Positions 18,626-26,100 of a stretch of DNA of 26,100 nucleotides are shown here, piece by piece. The position numbers and the translations under genes are program-made. The stretch is taken from assembly GCA_900660155.1 (NCBI GenBank), contig CABFPE010000542.1:295310-321409 (forward strand). The letters run 5' to 3'. How positions within the stretch are numbered: the first letter of the stretch is position 1; every line of letters begins with the position of its first letter. Below the pieces are notes generated by a model. The model was not told where the DNA came from. It ran no database searches and saw only the letters and a list, made by a program, of their open reading frames with translations. This DNA is from Hofstenia miamia (Eukaryota > Xenacoelomorpha > Acoela > Hofsteniidae).

Positions 18626-21396
18626 CTAAAATAAATGATATTCATTAAAATAAAGACCACTTAAGCACTTGATATGTTCAAAAAACGAAGTAAAATATAA
18701 TTGAATGTACTCTTTTTGAGCAATTAGAAATGAAAGACCAGTTTGGGACAGATGAGCTCGTATTTTTTGTTGGGGCAACATCAATTTTAGAAACTGCTCA
18801 ATCTGTTTGCTCCTAGACAACACATTTGGAACTGAATTAACATTTTTTTTGGAATTCAAATATCCATGTTATAGGTCAATTGTGCATTAACGAGGTAGGA
18901 AATCATGAGATCACTTGTAAGACTTATTGAACGCAGCAATATTATATTAATACTATATAATTAGAAAATATATAGTAATGAGGTCCAAAAAATGGTTTAT
19001 TCTTTTGGAACTTCTTTTTCCATATACAGCCAGTTCAAAAGTAGGGTTTTGATTTTGCCTCGGAGTTTCCCGTTACTAATACTTAAATACCTCGCAATTA
19101 GTCGAATACTATCGTATCACAAACCTATAGAAAATTTTAACTGTACATCAACCAGAGTTGCAACCGCATTTGCGGATAAACGGATGGTTGTTTTAGGGAT
19201 TTATAGACGGGTCAACCAGGTCACTTTTTTGAATTTGCGGTCAAAAACTAAATTAAACATTTTAAAAAAAGAATAGGGTTACATTAATAAATTTAATACA
19301 ATATATTTGTGCAAATATAAGACGATATTTTAAATCATAAGAAATTTAGTTGAAGCTAATCTTAGGATTAGAATTTTGCTAGCAAAATATAATTATAAAC
19401 CTTGTTTTTATTATGTGAGATACTAAAATTTTTTCTTAGAAATGAATTTGATTCTTTATAATGAGCAATCGAATATCTGTGAAAACTAACGCAATGTGAT
19501 GCTTTACTTCAATGTATATGCAAACATGTTGATAGAAAACATATTTTAAAATTTTAACGGTTTTCACTGGGTAAAATACAATCCGGTCACATGTGTGGCT
19601 GGGTCACATTTTGTGACACTGTAGGAACTCTGATGTGAAATCAACAATCTGCCTAGATTTAGTAACAATATATCAATCGATTTCACTTTTTATATAAACA
19701 CACGAGATTTGATTTAACATTACATTTTAGAGAGAAATCAGTAGTAAAAGCTTACGCATTTTGGTCTAAAGCTGGATAAAGGGACATCTGCGGGATACAC
19801 TTAAGCCGTTTCCGCAAAGTATGAAAGGCATTACTCTGCGGCAGTAGCATAAGTATACTCCTTAGGGCTTTCACTAAGTAATAATTATTCGGAACATCCA
19901 GCAGCTGCAGACGTAAGCCTAAAGAGCAAAAGTAGGAAGCAAACTAACATAATGCGAATCAAAGACTACTAAATAAAATCTGGATCAATGCGAAGCCAAG
20001 GTTAAGTGACAATATTTTTTACAAACATGTCCTTATCTTCGACAGTATTATTTAAAGCTCATTTCAGGCCCGTAAAAATTTATTGATCTATGTAAACACG
20101 TTAATTTTTGGCTGTAGCACTAAGTCCCATTTGACTACAATCTTTTTCTGACTGAGCGGAAGTTGCTTGGGTGACATACAACTTCAATGCAAAGTTACAC
20201 AAAGTTGGATAGGTCCTTCTATTGAGATTTCAAAAATGTATATTTACAAGCTTGTTACAATTAATTTTATTCGGCCCGTTTTTTGTCTGTAATTTCGTAA
20301 ATCTTGGAACCTTTGCTTCGAGACATGATTGCGCATATATGTTCGATGCGCGAAAAGAGTACATACTCAAGCTCATTGCTATAAAAATAAAGGTGCTATT
20401 CAATAACTCTTCTCCCAATATAAGAAAAGTCGAGATGAACTCTCGCAATAAAAAATATGTAAACAAATTTTGTAATTAAAACTCCAAAGAGATACTCTTT
20501 TTGCTGTTTGCTGTTGCATAAACAAAAAATATTGTGAAGAAGGAAGTTTTTAAGTTTTACTTATTAGACGTTTAAACTAAACAAGCTTAGATGATGCAAC
20601 CAACTACACAAATATAGAGTAAATGAAAATGTGATCGTTTGCTGTATTCACTCCTTGAAATAGCCGTCAAACAAAATGAAAAAATGTCGCCCTGTGTAAC
20701 AACACGTCAGTTCCTGTCTTCACAAGCATTTCAGTGATTATTCCATCATTTATAGTTTGTGTTCATTAAAAGCAATTATAATTAAGGTAATATTCATTCA
20801 CAAAAAATCTTCAATTATCTTCTTAATGAATTGAGGTCATATATTTAGACTTATCGCAAATGCGAATATTTATTCGATAGACTAAATTTGAATGTATACG
20901 TTCACCAAATAAACATGAAACAAACCTGAAAATATGGGTGATTCGAGCATTTGTACGAGTTTATCTATTTCACAAAGAAATTCGACGGTGATCTCAAGAT
21001 TTCCGAAAACTTGAAGTAAAGCACAAGCGTGCTGGTAGTTTTGGGAAAGAAGGCAAAGAGAAACAGTTGCAACTGGACAGTAACACCATGAGCGGTACAA
21101 ACAGTGAAATAGCGAGCGCGTCTCCTTGAAAAATATAGATTGAGTTTTAGGAAAATTATAATGAAACGTAATTAAAACCATTTTAAGTTGTATAATATAT
21201 ATTTGTAAAAAATATTTTAAATACCTCTTTAAATGCTTTAAGTTCAGCACGAAGCAAAAAAAGTTCTGATGACGTCATTAAGATTCGATTTAGACATGTG
21301 ACCATAAGATAGATATACTTGCGATCACTTCGATTGTACACCAAATCGGCAAAGGTCCAGTAAACATCACGGGCAGGTAAACGATAGCACAGATTT
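18481..21396 (-). CDS. VAC14: VAC14 homologue, last five exons (FIG4-binding region and C-terminus)
   Basis: VAC14 is the scaffold of the PIKfyve/FIG4 complex that makes and turns over PI(3,5)P2 on endosomes and lysosomes; its C-terminal region holds FIG4 and mediates oligomerisation. Five exons join in phase: 21396-21225, 21124-20926, 19918-19756, 18812-18711, 18625-18481, with introns of 100, 1007, 943 and 85 bp. They give 260 codons including the stop. Recognised motifs are [63 protein letters not shown] and [18 protein letters not shown], each matching the order in animal VAC14. The last 80 residues are weakly or not conserved. The first exon here begins after an acceptor and needs two bases from an earlier exon, so the HEAT-repeat part lies further 5' (to the right) and was not found in the window. 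No frame breaks. Confidence 0.9.
18711..18812 (-). CDS. VAC14: VAC14 exon d (helical tail)
   Basis: It starts after tgttgtctag with one base that completes an alanine codon, then [20 protein letters not shown] and [13 protein letters not shown]. It ends with GA before GTACAT, phase 2. It fits the frame of exon c and exon e exactly, which is the main evidence; similarity to the vertebrate tail (LLQHFEKVQNKHLEVR) is faint. Confidence 0.7.
18813..20925. other. two large VAC14 introns (20925-19919 and 18710-18813 side)
   Basis: Intron b-c covers 20925-19919 and intron c-d covers 19755-18813. Both are AT-rich. Intron c-d contains a less AT-rich patch at 18992-19276 with frames on the plus strand that I do not recognise, and a perfect small hairpin GTCACATTTTGTGAC near 19604-19618. 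Frames at 20222-20479 lie in intron b-c and show no domain. Confidence 0.6.
19756..19918 (-). CDS. VAC14: VAC14 exon c (LLMLLPQS block)
   Basis: It follows ttgctctttag, completes the split glycine codon and reads [19 protein letters not shown], then [19 protein letters not shown] and KCIPQM. It ends with two bases at GTAAGC. The glycine at the junction replaces the tyrosine of SPIFTYLRLQLL in vertebrates. 53 codons plus 2+2 bases. Confidence 0.92.
20926..21124 (-). CDS. VAC14: VAC14 exon b (most conserved block)
   Basis: It starts [20 protein letters not shown] after acceptor atttttcaag and ends ESPIFS plus one base at CAG|GTTTGT. The LYRSW and IDKLVQ motifs are hallmark VAC14 sequence. 66 codons plus one base. 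Confidence 0.92.
21225..21396 (-). CDS. VAC14: VAC14 exon a (start of FIG4-binding domain)
   Basis: It follows the acceptor cttttaattag and starts with the last base of a split codon, then [19 protein letters not shown] and further [20 protein letters not shown]. It ends KAFKE at GAG|GTATTT, phase 0. The corresponding human segment runs from the FIIRQLC region to QLKDLK. Confidence 0.88.
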
Positions 21397-22165
21397 CTAA
21401 TTAAAAGTTATGATAATATCAGCAATCATAGATACTAAAGCGAAAACAAAGAATCTAAGAAGTTGAGAAGATATAATTGAATAATTTCAACTGATGTTTA
21501 ACAATTTCTTACAAATTGCGCTTTGAAAAATTAATTGAAAAAATTTAGTTGTAGCAAAAAAGGGTTGTATATAAACCAATATTTGAATCTAAGCGCACAT
21601 TTCTAAATAACGCCAATTCCATTTTAAATGTTATATCTCGTGGAGTAAATATATTCAGATAAACTCTACCTATAATGATGTTAGTTAAAGGCTCATTGCA
21701 TGAGTTTAACTACTTACGTGGAAAACAAAATACATTAGATATTATTGTAGCTGATGATTTGTTAGTTCTTGCGATTACTTTCAACAATCAAATAATCAAT
21801 AGCAATTATTTGGCTGGAGAATAAGCACGAATTTTCTCAAAAATTTGTCTTGCAGTTGAATACAATTATGCATGTGTGCCGGTGATGCGCCTACAGAATT
21901 GAATTTATGTATAAGGACGTGACAGCCAGTCTGCAACTTGTGATTGACAAGAACTCTATGCTTAACCAGCGCTAAGCATACGTTGCTATCAAATTCAGAA
22001 AAAGTCAATTGTTTCTTGGCACCATTTCTCAAAACTATTTTAAAAAACTTTAAAAACATACATGTGTTATAATAAATCGTTTAAAGAAGTTAAATTATTG
22101 TAATAAGACTGGAGTACTTTTGGTAAACAATGGCGAATTTCAACTACTGACGAACATACTCCTAA

Positions 22166-22516
22166 CATACGACGCTGATTCCATTAGCAGCACTCAAGAA
22201 AATAAGTGGAGAAGTAGTTCTGATTATAGAAACAAATGTGTTCCTTCTACAAACACATATCTCATTAACTATACATATCATTCTAACTGCAGCATTACAT
22301 GGAATGTTATTGCTACTGTTGTTATCTTGGCATTTTCCAACTTGCCCCATAGGAAATCCCAGCGTTTTTTGTGAACTTGTACATTCAAAAGTGTTTACTA
22401 CAAAAAAATTGGGTTCAATCACAGCTATGCATAACTCCCATAAACCGCGAATGAGATTCTATTGGGTTCCCATTCCCAATAGCAAGACCGCTTGTTTCCC
22501 ATGGGCTAGTTATTAG
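22166..22516 (+). CDS. unrecognised open frame of 116 residues
   Basis: Open from 22166 to the TAG at 22514-22516 with no early ATG. It reads LIPLAALKKISGEVVLIIE, a leucine-rich hydrophobic stretch (LHGMLLLLLLSWHF), then CPIGNPSVFCELVHS and MRFYWVPIPNSKTACFPW. The stretch is less AT-rich than its surroundings, and all of plus frames 1 and 2 and one minus frame are open for 80 or more codons, which suggests composition or a repeat relic rather than a gene. Family not recognised. Confidence 0.25.
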   Translation, partial: HTTLIPLAALKKISGEVVLIIETNVFLLQTHISLTIHIILTAALHGMLLLLLLSWHFPTCPIGNPSVFCELVHSKVFTTKKLGSITAMHNSHKPRMRFYWVPIPNSKTACFPWASY

Positions 22517-23214
22517 TGTCAAACAGAGCCCGAAGCCCATTCTAGAGGTGTTTCAATACATAAGCAATGTTGTTACTTTGATTTGTGAGAAAAAGTCTTG
22601 TGAATGGGCTAAATTCTCTCATTTTTGTTAACTTAAATCTGCCATTATAATTTAATAAAAAGGTAATCTAGCACAATGTTTTGATAAGTTTTACTGCTTA
22701 CGTTTTCCCAAAAAATAATTCTAATGATGAATTCGCTCATTAAATTTTTTAAATTTCTTTAGAATCAATTACATGTAAAGATAAAAAATTTGTAATTTAA
22801 CATGACGTGTAATAAATATTCTCGACGCACATCAACCTAACTGGTCTTCTAAGTATTTATCCTATATAGTCCTATATAAAATTGATTAGTTATAAATTAG
22901 TGACTTAGTCAAAAGTTTATTGCGTGTGATCTAAACTTTAGCATACAGTTAATTACAGTGATAGGATATCTCGCTAAATCATTTAAATAAAACACGTTGC
23001 TATTAGTGTCTCAAAAACAGATATCTGAAATTCTCAGGAGCCTTATCAATGTTTGTACTTTACATTCATTTTTTAATTTAAAAATGCAATTGTGAATTGT
23101 AATACGACTGGAAAAAAGCCACACCCACGCGCAATTATCGCAGTAATTTCAAATCACAAAAGCCATCGTAATCGTTTTTATTCTAAAATAGAAGTATTGA
23201 AAAAAATTATTTAA

Positions 23215-23412
23215 GCAGGAAAGCCGCGTAGGCAGCACTTTGCTGTACCTGCTCTAGACTATGGCAGAATTTGTAGCGTTGGGTGCAGGTTAAACCAATT
23301 CTGTACGGATAATGGAAAAATGCAGGATACTCGAACGTATCATATAAACGAGTGTAAAGTTTCGAAATTATTCAAAATATGCCTCATTTATTTAATAGCC
23401 AATAAATGGTAA
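23215..23412 (+). CDS. unrecognised cysteine-containing open frame (65 codons)
   Basis: It lies between stops and begins next to an acceptor-like attatttaag. It reads AGKPRRQHFAVPALDYGR, ICSVGCRLNQFCTDNG and YHINECKVSKLFKICLIY. The cysteine spacing C-x3-C-x5-C resembles part of a secreted small domain, but no family is recognised and there is no start codon in front. Its first 130 bases are clearly less AT-rich than the flanks. Confidence 0.25.
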   Translation, partial: AGKPRRQHFAVPALDYGRICSVGCRLNQFCTDNGKMQDTRTYHINECKVSKLFKICLIYLIANKW

Positions 23413-24818
23413 ATATAGTACACTATCATTGCCACATTATTGGATATTGAATATATCACAGCATATGCAAACAATTACAAACTTTTAACAACTTTTCATT
23501 ACTTCAAATTCAAATAGATTCTTTGAAATGTGGTTAAGCGGGGGTTTACTAGAGCAAAATTTTCAAAACGATCTTACACAGAAAGACAGCATAGAACTAA
23601 ATTCAGAACCGACGGAAATGTTTCCCATTATCATGCAAAAATGTAGTTTTCAGTTAACACTTCTCATTCAATGACTATACAATGTACAGTATACATGTTA
23701 TCATCCACCACAACAAACAAACTCTAGAAATTAACCATTGTCAATATGTATTTTATAAAACGTTGAAAGTAAACAACAATTCCAATGCTTTCCTCAATTT
23801 AAAAAATAAAACATTTTTTCAAATTTGGCAGGTTTGCCTCAAGACGGCACTTAAAACGAGTTTCTTTTAAAAATTTTTAGTGATGTGGGTGTATATAAGT
23901 GCACTTTGTAAAATAAAATCTCATCAAATACGCATATTTAAAATCTTGAAAAAAGCGGTAAGTTTTTGTCAATTAATCGTTAATACTGAAAGTGAAAAAG
24001 AAAACGTTCTATTTTGCCTTAAATGATGATCTAACAAATATGTTCAATTCTAAATAAAAGCCATATAATTGTATTTAAAAGGTTCATGTTTGACTCCTTT
24101 ATATTTAAATAAGATTGTAAATAAATATCACCTATTGAAAAACCCTATTACATCAAAAATAAATTTCAACTAGAAGAAAATGAGGGAATGCATGGGAGCG
24201 ATGCTCATTAACTAATTGAGAATGATAAATTAGATTATAAGTTAAACGGGTAAAAAATGAAATTATGATTATTCTGAAATGATTGTTTGATACGAATAGG
24301 AACAAAACTATGGCGTTATAATTTGAATAACGTTAAATTGCCATTTAAGATACATTTAACACTAATTAATTTACTCTAAGAAACTCAATTCTATATTGAA
24401 GTGGAAGGACAATAAATATTTCTAAGATCTAAATTACAAGAAACATTTTCAATTAAAAATATTGGAAAAGACTTTTAATGTTTGTTTATTGTGATTTATT
24501 GTGCAATATAGCATGAAATCAAAAGCGCTTCTTACCAAAAATGACGTAAACATACTGGAACAATTTTAATCCTAATTTTTTATAAAATTTTCTATAATTA
24601 TGCATTAAAACCTGTTCATGCGAGCATCTAAAAATGCGAACACGTTCAAATTGCGAAAAGTTTTAGAAATCCCTTAAAAATTACTTTTAACAAAAATTAC
24701 TATTCTTGGATTTTACCTTCAAAATATGAACAGTATATACTGTATATAGAATCTTTATTTTTTCTTAATAAAGTAACAATAAAACAAATAAATTTTGCAC
24801 TGGTTTAAGTGATCGCGT

Positions 24819-24826
24819 GTGGAAGA
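24819..24826. repeat. 8-bp target-site duplication, left copy
   Basis: GTGGAAGA directly abuts the left terminal repeat. Confidence 0.88.
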
Positions 24827-24842
24827 CAGACACTGGAAATAA
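24827..24842 (+). repeat. hAT left terminal inverted repeat
   Basis: CAGACACTGGAAATAA, starting with the CAG typical of many hAT ends; exact reverse complement at 25316-25331. Confidence 0.9.
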
Positions 24843-24990
24843 TTTATTGAAATATATTTTGAACCAAAAATAAATTATTTTTATTTTAAGAACAAAAAAT
24901 AAATAATTGCAATTATTATTATTATTTTTTGCAATTATTTTCAAAATTACAGCACACAAGATAAAAACATTATTCAATGATTTTCAACAG

Positions 24991-25188
24991 TTACTCAGCA
25001 GTTTCTTTATTGATAACCAAATCCAGCACTGAGGAATCCCAAAATCGTCTGTTAACCTTCAAGAACATGACGATTTCCAAATGCATGGGTGTCATGTTTT
25101 TGCGATGTGGGCTCATGACTTGCTTAGCTGAACTCAACAGACGCTCAGTGATAAAAATGCCAAATTCCCAGGCAGGCAAAAGAACCAT
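24991..25188 (-). pseudogene. hAT transposase C-terminal (dimerisation domain) fragment
   Basis: The frame reads ERLLSSAKQVMSPHRKNM, TPMHLEIVMFLKVNRRFWD, then a short tail and stop. This matches the hAT dimerisation region (ER.FS.A......R..L.P...E.L.FLK.N..LW). The catalytic RNase H-like core is absent; the frame fades upstream into the terminal AT-rich part of the element. 65 residues remain of a protein usually above 500. Confidence 0.85.
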
Positions 25189-25315
25189 ATATTCAGTGAC
25201 AGAAAAGCAAAATTATTTTGAAATTATTTTTTCCCAAAAATAAATTATTTTTATTTTCTGTTGGTAAAATAAATTATTTCAATATTATTTATTGAAATTA
25301 TTTCAATAAAATTAT

Positions 25316-25331
25316 TTATTTCCAGTGTCTG
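25316..25331 (-). repeat. hAT right terminal inverted repeat
   Basis: TTATTTCCAGTGTCTG on the plus strand, perfect partner of the left end. Confidence 0.9.
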
Positions 25332-25339
25332 GTGGAAGA
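25332..25339. repeat. 8-bp target-site duplication, right copy
   Basis: GTGGAAGA directly abuts the right terminal repeat; identical to the left copy. Confidence 0.88.
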
Positions 25340-26100
25340 AGACAGACGGTATTGTGTCCTTTGAGTATGCATGTGTCATTTCAACTGGACGCTTACATAA
25401 ATCAGTGGAACTTATAACAGGTCGTAGAAAAATTTCCACTATCAACAAAACGCGCGAAATTTATTTGCAATAATTAAACATTACTCCATATTTTGGGAAC
25501 TCGATGCAAATAATGTCAATCTTTCTTTTCTCTAAAATCTATGTTAAAATTTTGTTTCAATAGTATCTACCCTGAAAATATTTTTATCGTTAGGGGTAAG
25601 AACTATGCGAATGTTCTTGACCATACCCTAAATTTGCATCGTGCAATCTACAAAATAGTTTAAATACACTAACCGATTATTAAGTTTTTTTGTTACGATT
25701 GGCTAATTACTATAAGTACAATTTTCTAAAAAATCTTACATCAAAAGGTAGTAAAAGCGTAAATGACAAAGCAGACTGAAAACTACAATAAAATAAAATT
25801 TCTATCCAAATAAAAAATGTTCCCTTTAAAAATTTTTAAAAACTGTTGGGGATACGCTAAAATCAATCAATAGAATTCAGAGAATCCGTGTGCTTAGAAT
25901 GTATCTAAAATTGTGCAAAGTTTATTTGGAAGAAATTGTTAAGATAGTTTTTTAGTTTTACATGCTAATTTTCTCAAATTATAGGTTGGGTATGATTAAT
26001 TATATTTTGGTTGAAATTCACACGTAAGTGCACACATATATAAAATAACGAAGGCGGTTTTGAAAGATTAAACGTTTATATTTTATATATACAATGCATA
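25340..26100. other. AT-rich stretch at the right window edge
   Basis: Apart from the frame next to the hAT element and the hairpin, I see no gene or repeat here. It may still belong to a VAC14 intron. Confidence 0.4.
25590..25631. other. possible hairpin
   Basis: TTAGGG at 25590-25595 pairs with CCCTAA at 25626-25631, and AAGAAC at 25598-25603 pairs with GTTCTT at 25613-25618, leaving a 9-base loop and a small asymmetric internal loop. No known RNA family is recognised. Confidence 0.3.

Larger units (their letters stand above)
21397..24818. other. region 5' of the first visible VAC14 exon, probably intronic
   Basis: No VAC14 HEAT-repeat exon was found. Two open frames with non-random look (22166-22516 and 23215-23412, plus strand) are listed separately. 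A donor-like CAC|GTAAGT on the minus strand at 21717 has no convincing exon before it. Confidence 0.5.
24827..25331 (-). mobile_element. complete non-autonomous hAT transposon (505 bp)
   Basis: Terminal inverted repeats CAGACACTGGAAATAA are perfect over 16 bases at 24827-24842 and 25316-25331, and similarity goes on with TTATTGAAATA on both sides. The element is flanked by GTGGAAGA at 24819-24826 and again at 25332-25339, an 8-bp target-site duplication as made by hAT transposases. Inside lies the C-terminal piece of a hAT transposase on the minus strand. The element is far too short to be autonomous, so it is an internal-deletion derivative moved in trans. Confidence 0.9.
24765..25459 (-). 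pseudogene. unrecognised open frame interrupted by the hAT insertion
   Basis: On the minus strand the frame before the element reads RPVISSTDLCKRPVEMTHAY and SKDTIPSVFF. After the element it reads HTRSLKPVQNLFVLLLLY then TAA. With the element and one GTGGAAGA copy left out, the two parts join without a frame change. The frame opens around 25459 and has no clear start. Protein family not recognised. It may be an exon, an older repeat or chance openness of about 60 codons. Confidence 0.3.

Noticed and set aside
20222..20479. Frames open on both strands inside a VAC14 intron
   Set aside because: Neither translation resembles VAC14 or any family, and the flanking exons join in phase without it.
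21717..21718. CAC|GTAAGT on the minus strand as donor of the preceding VAC14 exon
   Set aside because: The sequence before it has stops or no similarity in the frame that phase would require.
21796..22059. Minus-strand 87-residue frame as a possible upstream VAC14 exon
   Set aside because: Its sequence does not match the HEAT or FIII/RQLC region expected before exon a, and it has no matching donor.
1..26100. CRISPR arrays, tRNA or rRNA genes, bacterial operons
   Set aside because: No spaced direct repeats and no tRNA or rRNA sequence recognised; gene structure is that of an animal nucleus.

Overview
This looks like nuclear DNA from an AT-rich invertebrate animal. The evidence is spliceosomal introns with GT-AG borders, a VAC14 gene, a rhodopsin-type receptor, an alpha-tubulin relic, a CR1/L2-type retrotransposon end, a hAT transposon and long (TA)n tracts, one carrying an assembly gap. 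A cnidarian such as a Hydra-like animal would fit the AT content and the repeat families, but I cannot place the species. All homology calls are from recognition by eye; no search was run.

Left part (1-4.6 kb): two pieces of what reads like one gene. The minus strand (4469 to about 3344) carries a first exon with an acidic start, a four-cysteine zinc ribbon and the beginning of a VWA domain (DxSxS metal site), then a second exon that ends in the middle of the VWA domain. The plus strand (about 132-921) carries exactly the missing second half of the VWA domain and the C-terminal domain. The two pieces face each other, and the plus-strand piece lies between two (TA)n tracts (1-27 and 2881-2955). 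Flipping that segment would restore one gene, so this is either a real inversion, an assembly inversion at (TA)n, or a pair of convergent paralogues with one truncated.

Middle part (4.6-16 kb): mostly AT-rich non-coding DNA with relics. There is a decayed endonuclease-like domain of a repeat family (about 9155-9749), a GPCR gene or pseudogene (10075-12737) with recognisable TM1, TM3 end to TM4, TM5-6 and TM7 exons but no visible TM2, a broken alpha-tubulin fragment (13961-14376, minus), and a 5'-truncated non-LTR retrotransposon end (14659-15384, minus) with the 3' hairpin and TTAC repeats of CR1/L2 elements.

Right part (16-26.1 kb): the last five exons of a VAC14 homologue on the minus strand (21396 to 18481), all joined in phase; VAC14 is the scaffold of the PIKfyve/FIG4 lipid kinase complex. 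The gene must continue 5' beyond 21396, so the DNA to the right is probably a long intron or holds exons I could not find. It contains a complete 505-bp non-autonomous hAT element (24827-25331) with 16-bp terminal inverted repeats and an 8-bp target duplication, carrying the tail of a hAT transposase.
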